Assembly: GCA_947034885.2 (NCBI GenBank)
Contig: OX344756.2
Span: 24,411,489-24,475,488, forward strand
Origin: Thuidium tamariscinum
Lineage: Eukaryota; Streptophyta; Bryopsida; Hypnales; Thuidiaceae
Reading direction: 5' to 3'
DNA length: 64,000 nucleotides
Shown: positions 12,152-25,365 of the stretch, piece after piece
Layout of the letters: every line of letters begins with the position of its first letter
Position numbering within the stretch: the first letter of the stretch is position 1
Notes under the pieces: model-generated
Database searches by the model: none
The model's input: the letters and a program-made list of their open reading frames with translations, nothing else
Told to the model about the DNA's origin: nothing
Position numbers and translations under genes: made by a program

Positions 12152-12548
12152 CTCTAAAGTGTTGCAATGTTCAATTTCTAGGTGATTAACATATTGAAAC
12201 CCAAGTTTCATTCTCATTACTATTTGGGTGAAAGTCATCCTAATTAAAGTATCAAAATTTGTAATTCCAAAACTATATATATAGGTGGTAGCATTGGTGA
12301 ATTGAACCATGTGGATGAAATCTACAACCCAAAATCTATAACTTTATTTTTACGTCTCAATCCCAAAAATTCTACCAAATAGCACTTTTCGGAGAGGATG
12401 GATTCTCACTGGAAATACCTTATTCGTTATGTTTCCTTGCCCCGCTTGCCTGCCAAGGAGTAAGTTACATTAAGGGCAAAACACCCATTCCCGCACTTGT
12501 TCCTTGCAATGGACTGTAGATTCATCCAAATGCATGAGTAGACTTCCC

Positions 12549-13481
12549 TTAACCCCGAAAGGACCAAGGCCTTTTTTCTGTAAAAACCTCTCAAAACTGC
12601 CATTTCTGTTGCATTCATCTAAGAAAACAAATTTTTTTTTTTTTTTTTAATAATCTAACCGTAGGATCTTGTACTTAACTTGATTGAGATCAAGTGGTAA
12701 AAATTTCATGAAGTTTGACCGTAAAAATTGGAAGATATGAGCATTCAAAGTTGGAAATACAAGTTTTTTTGAACTGCGGTTTGCAATTTCAGATGACTTT
12801 GACTGGAATTTGTATAAAAAAATTGCACTATAGACTTTGAATTTATAATTTTTTGTATTAAGAAATTGAGTTGAGAGTCTAGGAAAAAAATTTCACACAA
12901 AAAACACTTGATTTTCATTCTTTAAAAAATTGTTAAGTAGATGTAGGTCCAAGATTGAAAGAAAAACTAAATGGTTAATAACTCTAAGATGGGATTGAAA
13001 TACAATATTCCCAATGGTGAGATTGTTCTAGAAAGTAAATATAACCTTGTCCAACAATTTTTTTGAAAAATTGTGAAAATTGCATTCAAAAATGAATCCT
13101 ATAAGTTATTTTTTCAAGAAATTGTTTAGATTGCCCGAAAAACAAGATTGTCGATAACTTTCTCATTATAAGTCCAAATAGAGTGAATCAAAGCTTCACA
13201 TGTAGGCAAAAATATATTATTTTAGAAAAAAAAATTAAATTTTTTTTTTTTAACTTTTTGCAAAAAAAAAAATTCTGCCCGCCGAATGAAAATTTGGGTT
13301 TTTTGTGGTATAACTTTTGCTCCTGGTCACCAATTGAAATAAAAATTACATTCCCATGAAGATAATCAGTTTTCCTATCTTATGAGAAAGTTTCAAAAAG
13401 ATTCATTAAAAATTGAGGTCTACGGAACTTGCCCGAACTCCAAATTGTCCCCCGAGGGGACAATGGTCCTTTAGGGGTTAA
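12549..13481 (+). mobile_element. TTAA element B2 (sub-family B)
   Basis: 933 bp from TTAACCCCGAAAGGACC to GGTCCTTTAGGGGTTAA. Shares the module starting GATAACTTTCTCATTATAAG with sub-family A, and CAAAACTGCCATTTCT near the left end. Near the right end it has CCCCCGAGGGGACAATGG, the complement of the left part of B1. Non-coding. Confidence 0.8.
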
Positions 13482-13837
13482 TGTATTCGCCACATGTATG
13501 ATTGTAATTTGCTGACACAACTGAAGGACACATAGGGAAATTTGGTTGGTTGAGTGCTGATTTTCGCAAGGTTCAATTTTGGGGGCACCTACAGGACGGT
13601 TCCACAAGTCTAGGGAGCCAACACTTTGAAAATTTGTAGAAATTACATACTATCTCCGAAAAATCTATTTTTTTATTTTTAAATTCATGATTTTCACTCA
13701 CTGATACTAGAAAAATATCATTTTTAGAAAACGTTGCCTCCAACTATGCTGAATTCCTTATTTGGACGGTTTTGGGTGTTTCCACTGTAAGGTATTCCTT
13801 TCAGTTGGTTCTGTGTCGGAACCTGTTCCTCACTCAA
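13482..13837. other. Unassigned intergenic DNA
   Basis: Nothing recognised. An open frame on the minus strand (13380-13607) straddles the edge of B2 and is not credible as a gene. Confidence 0.5.
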
Positions 13838-14262
13838 TGGAAATTGTCCATGTGTTTGAAAAAAAATTCCGTTTCCTGTGTTTCAAAAACAAACAAATTA
13901 ATTGACCCTCGGCTGAATCAATGAATAGTATCTGAACCCTCCGTCCGGCCAAGAAAAGGCAGCAGTGAGATCATATTGATATAATTGTCCCTTTACTAAT
14001 TGCAGATTCCATTGGCCAATCTAGTCAGTCACCTGCCTAAATTAATTTGTTGGGTCTTGATCCTCCGAACATGCACAAGTCTTGAAGCTTAGAGCAGGCC
14101 TCACTGGTGTAGTTAAATTGTCTGAATGCTCATTTGTTTAAAAATATTTTAAAAATATTTTAAAATAAAAAATGAAAATGGCCTTATAGCAAAAAAATTT
14201 AAACAAATGAAACGGAATCTTTTTATTTTTTTTAAACACATGGACAATTACCATTGATAGAG
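13838..14262. mobile_element. MITE family N, inverted-repeat element
   Basis: CAATGGAAATTGTCCATGTG at 13838-13857, with ATTCCGTTTC downstream, is mirrored by the complement at 14204-14257. Each arm is about 45 bp. The interior is AT-rich and non-coding. Confidence 0.55.
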
Positions 14263-14532
14263 GGAAAAGTACATGCGAAGCAAGGGACAAGCCCCAGCAA
14301 AAGAATTTTTTTGTATTTTCAATTTTCACAATCTAACTCACAACACCTCTCCTCTGTTAAACCTAACCACGAAGCCAGAAGGTCAGTTGACAGATCACTG
14401 CAAAGCACAATCCGAGCAACGAAGAAGGCCAGGAGCCACTGCTTCCGTGAAAGCCCCCAGTTTTGGATGGATGAGACTCCATCTCATCTGGAGATGGAGC
14501 CTTTGTCCAATGAAACGGAATTTCATTGCGGC

Positions 14533-14678
14533 CTAAGGGGTGTCTCACACTATGGCCGTCCAAGTCGAGAGGCCGTCAATTCCACCAATTAGATTTGAGA
14601 AACCATGATTTTCACCAATCAGATTTGAGAAAACCATGGCCTCTTGACTTGGATGGCCATAGTGTGAAACGCCCCTAA
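14533..14678. mobile_element. MITE family P, short hairpin element
   Basis: The left arm, TCACACTATGGCCGTCCAAG near 14543, is repeated inverted at 14638-14678. Almost the whole 146 bp can fold. The ends read CTAAGGGG and CCCCTAAA. A direct tandem TCAGATTTGAGAAA-type pair sits in the loop. Non-coding. Confidence 0.6.
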
Positions 14679-14779
14679 AAGCATTTTCTGCTCTTGGAAG
14701 CTGAAACCAACTGAAGGCTGGCTGCGTCTATCCGTCAGGACACTAAGGTAGAACCATCTAACTGAAACCCAACCACTTA

Positions 14780-15035
14780 AGGGAGAGACACCCAATGGCG
14801 CACCTGTACCCAATGCTGTCCATTTCTACAACACACAATCATTTCATGCTATAAATGTAGGTAGGTAGTACATGGCTTATTTCTTTTGACCTAAAACAAT
14901 AAGCAGTCTACAATCCCGCTACATTTCTATTCTAGAATGACTGACTGACTTAGAAATGGACGACATTGGGTGCAAGTGCGCCATTGGGTGCAAGTGCGCC
15001 ATTGGGTGCAAGTGCGCCATTGGGTGCCTCTGCCG
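14780..15035. mobile_element. MITE family Q with an 18-bp tandem inside one terminal repeat
   Basis: Ends are AGGGAGAGACACCCAATGGC and, on the other strand, CGGCAGAGGCACCCAATGGC, each with TA outside. The right arm holds three full 18-bp units (CATTGGGTGCAAGTGCGC at 14964, 14982 and 15000) and a partial fourth. The left arm carries the same motif twice in diverged form. The open frame through it is only a reading of the tandem repeat. Confidence 0.65.
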
Positions 15036-15439
15036 TAAGCAATTTTGGAATTGATCATGAGGAATATGAGGCTATACAAATTTTTACTATGTTGAAAGAT
15101 AGGAAATATGGGGATTGTAAATTTTTCATTATTTTATTTTCAAAATTGATATTACTATGATTTATGAAAGCCACAGAGTAAAATTTGTTCCAAACTTCAT
15201 TCAAATAATTTGGGATTTTTTGATAACAAATATGATGTCAAAATTTAAAGATAAAAAAATTATGTGCAAAAGATTAAAAATTCTTGGATTTTCCCCGAAG
15301 GTAAATTCACCTTGCCAGGCACACTCCAAATGGATGATTTAGTAGCCTCTATCCCTTAGAGCCTTGAGGTAAGGCTTAATTTAAGGTAACAACATCCATA
15401 ACCATCAGATTAAGAAATTCACTATAGTAAGAGGCAACT

Positions 15440-15690
15440 TTCCTTAGAAAAAATATTTTTGTAGTATTAGCAATTGAAAATCATGAATTTAAAAAAAAAA
15501 ATAGAATTTATGGATAAGGTATCAAATTTCTATGAATTTTCAAAGTAGAACTCCCTATGACACCCTAAACCACACTCTAATAAAGTTGCCTTGATTCTCA
15601 CACCAAAATCTTAAAAAGTTAGAGCCCACCAACCACAATTAAGCATTCGCATGGTTTTAAGGCACTTTTGGAAACACTTTAAAGTAACCC
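15440..15690 (+). repeat. Dispersed repeat H, copy 2
   Basis: Matches 3430-3710 and continues across CACTTTAAAGTAACCC without interruption. C1 is inserted at the TTAA of the equivalent point in copy 1. Confidence 0.55.
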
Positions 15691-17105
15691 TACTGTTAAT
15701 AATTGGGTGCACTCACAGTTATAGATGTTGCTACCTTAGTGAGTTTCCTTGAAGCTAGATCTTGCCAAGCAATGGATGCTAGATTGCTAGAAGTTGTGTT
15801 AGAATCATCTTCAATTAATGAATGAGAATAGTAGTAGTGGTAATGGTTCATGTAATTGTAGAGTCATCACATGGCAATTGAAGAAACTAAATGGTGGTAT
15901 CGGTCCTTCCTGTTAATTAATCTTGGTTACAGTATGTAGGTCTTGTTTCTAATTTGGTTTGTCTCTTTAGGGCCCTACTCTTGGCTTTATGCCATTTTTT
16001 TCTTGTTTTATCTTGGAATGAACTTAACATTTCAAAAAAATAGTTTAATTGAAGCTACCATGTTCATAAAATTTTGTATAAATTTTTTGTAATTACAATG
16101 AAATTCATATCAATTTTTTAAAATAAATAAATAAATAAATAAAATTTTGGATTGCAATCATATTTTAAAGAAAAATTCCTATAGCCTTCAAGCTAAACAA
16201 CAATACAATTGTGTATTGAAATGTATCAATATTTTGTCCAAATAGGAATGGATGCTTTTAAATTTATAGGAATACTTCGTAATTCTCTTTATGCGTATAA
16301 GATTATTGATTGAGTCTTACATCTCTTTTTAATCCCTAAAGGATTGAATGAACAATTGAGAACTTGAATAGCATTGTGTGAATTCAATTTGCAATGGATG
16401 TTATTGACATTTGAAATGAATATACATATGTAGACAAGTTTTTCCTTCTAAAAAAATTTAGATAGCAAGATCAAAAGATTTGTCCCTCTTAAGTTATTGA
16501 GCAACTTGGGTAGACCAAGATTCAATTGATTGTATACTATTTTAGTGAATAAGAATCATAGGTATTAGTTGGTTGGATTAGTTGGCCCTTTGAGTATAGT
16601 GGATAGGCACTATAGTTTTATTGCCATGAGGAGAATTTGAAGACATAGGTTTTGTCTTTGTCGTTGCCAAGAGGGTTTTTTTCCACATGTTGATATAGTC
16701 TCTTTATATTCTAGGTGCACCAATACAAACATGTTGATTCATAGAGCTTATTGACTTTGATTTTTGGATCACTTCAATTTTTGGATTCACAAACAAATTC
16801 AATTGAAATCTTTTCATCTTCAAATGTAAATCTTTGCACACTTACTTAAATTATATATTTTTTGAAACCATATCATAATATTCATGGTTCTTTGAAAGAT
16901 ACTACAATTTAATTACATACAAGGCTTTTGCAATTCTTGAATCCCTAACTTTAAGTTTGCTTCATTTATGCATGCATTTATGATTTTCTACAATGAATGT
17001 AGAGATCAAATTGCTATATCCATGCAATCCTATTTAAAGCTTCTAAATTGAAATTGCTTGCATCAATTGAATCCTTTAAGTGTAAAAATATTTGTAAAAC
17101 TAAAC
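15691..17105. other. AT-rich intergenic DNA
   Basis: No gene or element recognised. A short (AAAT)n run occurs at about 16120-16144. Confidence 0.6.
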
Positions 17106-18032
17106 TTAATCCCTAAAAGTTTTTGACTATATTTCCACCAAAATCACTCCAAAACTGTGATTCTAATACCAGTGCAATTTTTTTTAAACATTTTTTGGCA
17201 TATTTAACCATAGGATCTTGTAGTTAGGTGGTTTGAAAAGATGTGGAAAAAATTTCAAAAATTTCCACTATGTAGATTGCAAGATATTGACATTTGAACT
17301 AGCAAAAATCATTTTCTTAATCCTGCAAAAATCCGGGCAGCTGCTCTTCACAAAGTCACATTTGTATGAAAAAATACTCAAAATGATGGTTACTCTTTGA
17401 ATTCATTTTACAATTCAAGTTGGATATATGCTCAAAATTTTCAAATCATTTGGAATTGTATAACATATAGGAAAAAAATAGTTAGTAGAAAAAAGTAGAA
17501 AATGCTTGAAAATACTAAATTGTGAAAATTTTATTTATAAAAATTTAAAATATCAATCTCAAAGGTTAAAATATTGTAATAAACAATCTTCACCCAATTT
17601 TTTAGTTTTTTTTCAAAAATATTAAAAATTGAATTAAATACAGAATTTCAAACTTTTTTGTAAAGTAAAGATTCTATAACTACCCACAAATTACCCCAAA
17701 CTAAAATTCTTCATAACTTTTGACTCATTTATTGAAATGGAATGATTCAAAGCTTTCCACATAGATAAAAATCTAATAAACGAGATTCAAAATTTTATTT
17801 TTAGAAAAAATAATTTTTAAAGAAGTTTTTTTTGTTGCCTAGGTTGCTTGCAGTTTAAACAAAAGAGCATATCATGCCATGACTTTTTAACCATGTGGTC
17901 GAAAGTTATGAAAATTGTTGGGCCTTGAAGCAACTCTTCAAACACATGTTGTGTGAAAATTTTGAAGAGAAAAAAAAAATTCCATTCGTAGTGAGTTGCC
18001 AAAAAAATATAGTTTAGGGATTTAGGGGTTAA
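17106..18032 (+). mobile_element. TTAA element A4 (sub-family A)
   Basis: 927 bp. Left end TTAATCCCTAAAAG (one C changed to T), right end TTTAGGGGTTAA. A signatures are present (CCGGGCAGCTGCTCTTCACA; GGAATGATTCAAAGCTTTCC). Non-coding. Confidence 0.8.
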
Positions 18033-21000
18033 TGCACTTGACATGTCTTAATGAGGCAATCCATTTTTTTAGCTTCTAAATTCTTGCAATTTACTCATCT
18101 TCTAATCCACCCTTGGCATACACATATACAATAACACACTATAACTTAGAATAATGATTCAATCTAGTGAAGAAGGGACTAGTTAGTGGCAATAAAGAAA
18201 AGGTGAAAAATCATGTCTTTGGAGTTTGAAGAGCATAATTGTAGGCTCTAGAAGAAACTTGTGATCTTAGTGACATTAGACAAAAATGTAGTTTGTTTTT
18301 ATAGACAAAAGTACATTGAAGATTCAAAGCCTATGGGTAGCAAAATTTCACTACAAGATAATAGAGGGTTTTAAGTGAGTTTTTTTAATATAGTCCTAGG
18401 CATAAGATCATGAGAAGAAATTTGGGAGGATAGAAGCCTATGAATTCCTTGAAATTTCTCTTGAGTTCTTAGACTATTTTTGGATTATAGAAGCTTGCCA
18501 CATTAGCATAATGATGTAGCTAAGACCTTACCATGTCAAATTATATGAATTAATTGTTTTATTAATTGTTTTTTTAATTTAATCAAAAAAATTCTTAAAG
18601 TTAATCAATTTTCAATATTTGAATATTTTTCAAATTTTTGAAGAAAATAATATTTATATATTTCCAAAAATTCCAAAAATTAGATAGCGGAGGCTAGTTT
18701 GCAATTTCTAGATTAATAAAAGGGACAAATCCAAAATGGCCCTTTCTTGCCCTCAACTTTTATTGAATGTAGAAGTACAACCTTTAAAGAAAATTTCAAT
18801 AAAAATTTACTAGAAACATCTATGTTTCAAGTAAAATTTTACTCCAAATCTCCTAAAATTCATTACTTATAATCTAATATTTAGAGGTATATTTAACAAC
18901 TCACTTAAAACTTTTTATTCTTTTGAAGTGCTTTGGTAGATGTTGTAGAAAATGTAATTACTCTACATATGTCTATAAGGTTTTCTATATAGTATACAAA
19001 TTAATATGGTATGTTGTTGGTTTAATAAGACTTTTTATTCCTCTTTGGTACAAAGTGAAATGTTTTCTTTATTTTGTTTTATAAAAAAATATTGTATTCA
19101 AAAGTACATAAAAAAAAACACATCAAATGTGCTATTACCATTTCAAACATGTAATTTTCTTATTTCATTTTTCCTAGAGTTTTTGAAAATAATTGTATTC
19201 TTCATACATTCACATATATTGCATTCTTTGTAATCTATCCTCATTTTACATTTGTGTCTCAAATTATAATTTTCATTTTAATAATATATTTTCTTTAATC
19301 TCCTAATTTTGTAAGTTACATTTTATTCTATAATTCTGGTCTCTATTATGTTTTATAAGCTAATTCTTTTTTTAATTCCACTTTGAAATTATATTATATA
19401 ACAATAACTAAAATTTATAAATAATTTGAAGAAAACATTAATTAAAATTTTTAATATTTGATTTTAAAATATTATTGATTGAATAAGTTGAATACTTGTA
19501 ATAAATTTAGACAATTTCTAAAAAGATTAATTGAATTTCATATTATACCAAGATTTTTTTTTTAAATTTATTCCAAATTTTACTATTATGAAATCATACA
19601 AATTTCATAAAGTTTTAATTCATTATTATTATTATCATAATTGTCATTTCACTTTTTACTTTATTGTTGTGTAGTCATTTATTTCCAATGTAGGGTCATG
19701 TTGTAGAGCCTTTGGATTTAAGATATTTGACATCTTATAGGTTATGAAATTTAGAATGGATCATATACAATATGTGGAAAATTCTATGTTGAACATATTA
19801 TTCTATCATACTACATCAAAGTCTACATCATCAACAACATTGATTTCATAATTGTGACATCATCAATGAATTGTTTTCTTAAACATTATCATATAAGTTG
19901 AAAATGACATCCCAAACATCCATCATGACATCTAAGACAACAAATAAAATTTGTGAAAAATTCAGAATTTGTTGTAGTCAATATCTTATAGATGCTTGAT
20001 GTAATGATCATCTAATTTGATACTCCAAATGTTCTTTTGGATGTTTACAAGAGTGTGCAAAACAACATAACTGAAATACCTAGATGTTTTTTGAGACATC
20101 AATTTAGACAACATTGTATTCATCTTGATACCTATGTTTAAAAATTAATTATACTTTTCATATAATTCTTACATTTTACATATCCCCCATGGTTTGTCTT
20201 ACTTCCTACCACCTCACTTTTAAAAAGAGCTTATGCATGGTATATAGTATATTGTGTGTGAATGCATATTGTATGTTGTATTGCATATGTCATACTATGC
20301 ATGATATTAATGCATTGACAACATATCTCTTATAACATAGCACATTAATAATACAACAAATCCATGATTTGACGTCTTTTGTTATTAGGCTATTGTGTAT
20401 GATTGATATGTTTCATGTCTTTACAAATGTAATATAACATGTCCCAGAGGCTACATAACATTTGAAACAATGAATCTCATATCAATGTTGACATCTGAGA
20501 AAACTATGCATGTTATAAGAGATCTTTAAATAGATAGGATCTATTTGAACATCAAAATTTCCTCTTCAACATCATGCTCTATATCAACATGGATCTTGAT
20601 TAAAAAAATAAAAATTGCTCATGTAGCATTGCTCACTCCGTTGGCGCTAACATGGAAGCAAGGTAATAGCCATATAGCAACCTCTCATGACCTTGGAAGA
20701 CTATATTTTGCAAGACATCCTAAAAAATCTTTTTGAAATAAGATAATGTTTTTTTGTTTTTTGTTTTTTTTAACATTTTGGATCTTATTCATGATAATTT
20801 ATTTTAAAAAAATTCAAGTAGATACAGTCAACGTTCTAGAAAATGTATCTAGTACATTATAGGCTTGTTATAAAAAATATGTTTTTTTCTACTAAAGGAG
20901 CTACATTGTTGGATTTTACAACTTAATACATTAACTTTGCAAATCCAAACTCTAATAACATTATTGCTAGGCATTTATTTGTATTTTCTACTAGTTCCAA

Positions 21001-21400
21001 GTGACACAAGGAAGTGGTTCAAGCATTCCAAACTAGAAAAATAGTGGCACATGGACTAAGGTAACTCAACCTATAATAAGCACAACTTTAGACAAGCCTA
21101 ATGCAATCCTATTTATTCTTGTGCAATACATTTTACAAGACACATGTATACAACAAGATTTTTTGAACTTACAGTAGGCATATGTAGAGTTGTGCCTTTC
21201 ATAGGTTGAGTTATCTTATTGTCAAGTAGTGTGAGTATGTGTTAGGGTGTAGAAGTAAAAAACATATTGGCAGGAGAGTTTTTGAAGTTACTAGAAATTT
21301 TTAACTAGATTCTATACCTCTTTACATTACTATTTGCAAAAGTCCACTCCAAAAAAAAGTCATGTCCTAGGGTGGAAGGAAATGGTAAGTTTTGCATTGC
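18033..21400. other. AT-rich intergenic DNA
   Basis: About 3.4 kb with stops in all frames. The longest frames are AT-driven and match nothing known. No structured repeat recognised. Confidence 0.6.
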
Positions 21401-22300
21401 ATTAAGGTAGAAGGCTATGAATGTGCACACTTAAGGGAAATTAGGTCTTTGTAGGAAAATCAATGGGTGTTATTTTTTTCTTATAAATTTTCCTATAAAG
21501 AGAAGAAGAAAACAAAACAATATTGAGTAGAATCATAAATTTCCATAGCAGATTGAATTCACTACAAATTTTTGAAGTAGCAAGCCTGTAGGCTATTGTT
21601 TGTGCTCCTAGAGTGTGGAATATATCAACAAGTGCATTTGCCATAACGAGCAAGGAAAAGCAAAACTTGATTCATATGGTCATTAGTAAGTACATAGAAG
21701 ATATAGAACTGACCTTTAGAAGTTTAGAATGGCCTTAGCTACATTTTCTTGAAGCACCGGCAAATACCTATAAAACCATGCAATCACTTTTTAATATTGT
21801 ACCGTCCTTGTCTTTGTATTGAAAGTTCTACATGTCAAAATAGAAGCTGCAATTCCTTGGTCTTTACAAAAACATTCACTATGGTGGAGAGGGCGGGGGG
21901 GGGGGGGGGAAGGGGAGCAGGAAAGCAATAAACATGCAAGGATGTAAAAAAAAGGGACCAAGAGTGGTCCTACCTATAGTCATTAACTTAACCGTTTAAA
22001 TTTTCATTGACCATAATATGGTTGATCTATTTTAGAACAACCATTTCTATATTTAGAAATGTAAAAATTCACTTATTCTTAGTTACTTTCATTCTCAAGA
22101 AAATAATGTCAGTTTTGAAGTAGTATAATCAAATAAAGAAGAAGATTTAAAATAGAATTTATAAAATACTCCAAAGCATGGGGATTTGAATTCAAGAAGT
22201 TTTACCTTTCCAAAATTTGGTTGCAGCTTTTAGATGAGCAATTTATGGACGTCCTACCTTAGTGTCACTCTTGGTTTCAACTTATTTAGAGCATGGCCAT
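21401..22300. other. Intergenic DNA with a poly-G run
   Basis: AAGGTAGAAGGC near 21405 and CCTACCTTAG near 22252 resemble L-element ends, but I could not show that they belong together. A G-rich run (about 18 G with few breaks) lies at 21892-21914 and could form a G-quadruplex or be an assembly weak point. Confidence 0.4.
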
Positions 22301-22324
22301 TGCAATGCAAGATATGATACCAAA

Positions 22325-22455
22325 TGAATAAGTGTCCGCGCCTAGCCATTTTAATTGCTTGATGGCATGCAAAGCAAAGCCAGAAAAAAGGCCATGCCTA
22401 GCCAAATTTGATGATGGCTCGGCCAAATGGAGAGTCATGATCAAATGGAGAGTCG
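22325..22455. repeat. GC-rich TGGCC repeat (family K), copy 3
   Basis: GCCTAGCCAAATTTGATGATG followed by AATGGAGAGTC twice, related to 2965-3100. No coding signal. Confidence 0.35.
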
Positions 22456-22837
22456 ACTTGCTATGATTTTTTTTTTTTGGTATTTGATTTGAAGTTACAA
22501 GGCACTTTAGAATTGAAAAAGGTTTTGCTTTGTCATAATTTACTATGTGGCACCTCAAAATCTGAAGAAGTTTGCTTCCTTGTGCTTGTTGGCGGCTTTG
22601 GAGTGAGACAAATTTTTTTGGCTAGGCCCAAGCTTCTTTGAATCCACAACAAGTGGTCTTTGGCCAGGCCATTTAGCCGTGTGAGTTGTGGCCATGCTCT
22701 TACAAGTCTAATTTTCTTCTCAGGTTTCTATTTTCAACTAGCTTAACTCTTGTTGAGGGTTTGCTTGTTGCAACCTAGCATGATCTTGTTTTGCTACCTG
22801 CAATTAAAGGTTCTTTTATTCCATACAAGAGTTCTAA

Positions 22838-23085
22838 AATGGTCAATTTCGTTAAATGGTGGTATTCTGAGTGCCATTTTGACAAATTCTAGTGACAAAT
22901 TCCATGTGCCACTTTGACAAATTTCAAGTGTCATTTTGACATATTTTGTGTACCATTTTGACATAGAGGCTTAGTGGTAGAGGAAGAAAATGTGCCATTT
23001 TAACGAAATGTTGTGTCATTTTAATGGAATGTCATGCCATTTTATTGGAGTATCGCCATTTTAACAAACTTGACCATCAAAATGC
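22838..23085. mobile_element. Foldback minisatellite element U
   Basis: The outer ends are inverted: ATGGTCAATTTCGTTAAATGG at the left against TGGTCAAGTTTGTTAAAATGG read from the right. The interior is a degenerate tandem of GTGCCATTTTGACAAATT-like units of about 25 bp. Non-coding. Confidence 0.5.
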
Positions 23086-23589
23086 TCCAGAGTTGAAGAT
23101 TGTAAGTTATTAATTTGCAAGGATTTCCAAGACTCTTGGTGTAAGAATAAGATTTTTTCTCTGATAGTTTCCGCATACCCAAGTGGGTCTCTTAACACTA
23201 GTTGTTCTTAGACATCTAGAACATAACCTAAATCCAATCACAAGTAGACTCAATGAAGATATGTAGGGTTCTAGGAGTGACAAGTGAGGTTTCACGAAGT
23301 TGTCACTCTTCCAACAAATGGCCAATCTCTTGCACATGATTCAAGGTTAGAGTGTGTCACATTTGGGTGTTTCCATATCAACTTTGGTCTTAGTCTTGTG
23401 CTCACTGTAGGTGCTTCTACCTATTTGTTTTCAAAATTTTATATTATATTCATACAAGCTTGAAAAAATACAAAACCAATTTTGTTCTTTTTGTGAACCA
23501 CTTCCTAACAAATCCACATCATTTTATTTTGTAGCTACCCTCAAGATTTGTGAGTTTAAAACAAGTGTCACCTTTAGGTGCTTCTACCT

Positions 23590-24495
23590 TAAATGTCAAT
23601 AAAGGATGCTAATCTCAATGGTATAATCTTCTAGTGTATATATTGTAGATGATGTGTATCAAATTTACAGTCATTTGGTCACATAGATTGAGAGATTATA
23701 ATGTTTTTATAGTGGTGAAATAGGATGCTAAAATTTTCCTAGAAACACAATTTGGAAGTCAAATTTGATTTCTAAACGTATTCAAATGAAAAAACTTTGA
23801 GCTAAAAAGTGCTTCATATCCATTGTGCAAATGCATTGGTGAAAGAAAATATCATTCAATTGACTCATTTTGTCTTCAAAATGGCTTCAAAATGTTAAAA
23901 AATAGTTGCAAAAAACACACTAAGGCTAAACTTCCTTTTTCTAAAATGCTTTTCAATCACTCATAAATTCTTGCATTGATATGAAATTTATTCTACATAA
24001 ACTGGACTAATATGTGCATATATTTCAAAAGTGATTATTCAAAATTAACACTATGTAAAGAAGAAACAAGTTGCCAAAGTTCATTGTAGTCCAAAAACGT
24101 CTCGTTTTTGAATTTTGAATTGCTCCTCAACATTCAAAACAATTTGGATTCACTTGAAAATTTTATTGAAAAAATTAGACTTTTAGGAAAATGTAACCTA
24201 ATAGATTTTATTGAAAACAAACATTGGATGAAGGAGATACAAGTCTTCAAAGTTGCAAATATCAAATGTAATTGTTTGGTGAATTCAAATTGAATCTATA
24301 AACTTCAATTTGCTTTCACAAAATTATTATACCTTTGATCAATTTGAAAACTTTACTACACAAACTAGAAGAAAGAGCACAAATTTTTCAATAAATTTTA
24401 TTGAATTTGGACATCAGATGCAAAAGTCACAATAATTCAAATGGAACTTCTAGACTATGAGGACATTTTTGGTTCTTTGGGGTGTTTTGAAATTA
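23590..24495 (+). mobile_element. TTAA element C2 (sub-family C), worn ends
   Basis: Matches C1 and the complement of C3 (CATTTGGTCACATAGATTG; AACATTGGATGAAGGAGATAC; TTTTATTGAATTTGGACATC). Neither terminus is intact. The right limit is judged from the TTTTTGGTTCTTTGGGGTG stretch. Non-coding. Confidence 0.6.
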
Positions 24496-24642
24496 CCCCA
24501 CCTCTACCTCCACCCCAGTTATCTACCTCCCCCCCCGCTCCTGATTAGCCTTGTTTTCTATAATTTAATGCAATGGTCACCGTCTCTTTGAAAAAATTGC
24601 TCCAAAGCCCGGAATAAGACCCTAGCCTACTTGGATCTCTTT

Positions 24643-25318
24643 TAAGGTAGAAGGCTCAAAAACCATTCACCTAAGTGAAAGCAAGCCTCTATAGAGAAAT
24701 CTATATATTAAAATTTTATCCCCATTTTTCAGTAGGAAGAAAAATGGAAGATGGTGTATTACTGATTTTTGCAAAAAATTTGCAATCATAATGAATTAAT
24801 AGAAAATTATTAAAGACAGAGGTTTGTAGGTCCTTATTCATACTCATAGGATACCATGGTAATGAATGAAAAGAAGTGTCTAATTAATTGGATGCTTATA
24901 GTGTTTGTGCAAGCTGTGGAAGTGCACACTGAAAGTCTTGAATTATCCCATAGGCATCAAAATCATGTGCAATGTGCATGCTAACAATTTCAACTTTTAT
25001 TTAATGTTGTGGCACTCTAATAATTAGTCAGAGCACATCTTCTTTCAATTGATTCTTCATTGTAAATATTAATTTACTACATTGTAGTAATTGTACTTCA
25101 CTTTTAGCTTCTCCTTATTGATAACTTTTGTATAAGAAAATATCAAACATTCATGTCATGCCTTTCAACTGCTAAGATGGGTAAAATCAAGGACATATAA
25201 GTAGAATTTTATCACCACTTTCAATGTTTTTCATTTTCAAAATCCTTTGCAAGATTGTAGGTGCTTTTAGAGGGTGCTTTTTAATGATTGAGTGTTTTTT
25301 GAGCCTCCTTCTATACTC
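24643..25318. mobile_element. Family L-type element, copy 2
   Basis: Left end AAGGTAGAAGGCTCAAAAACC. The right end, on the other strand, reads TAGAAGGAGGCTCAAAAAACAC. The interior differs from the other L copies, so this may be a relative sharing only termini. Non-coding. Confidence 0.5.
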
Positions 25319-25365
25319 TACAAAAGGCCGGGAGTGGTCTAGCTAATGTGTTGCTTTGTGCAGTA

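Noticed and set aside
14966-15160. Frame with repeated GASAPL residues
   Set aside because: It is just a translation of the 18-bp tandem in a MITE terminal repeat.
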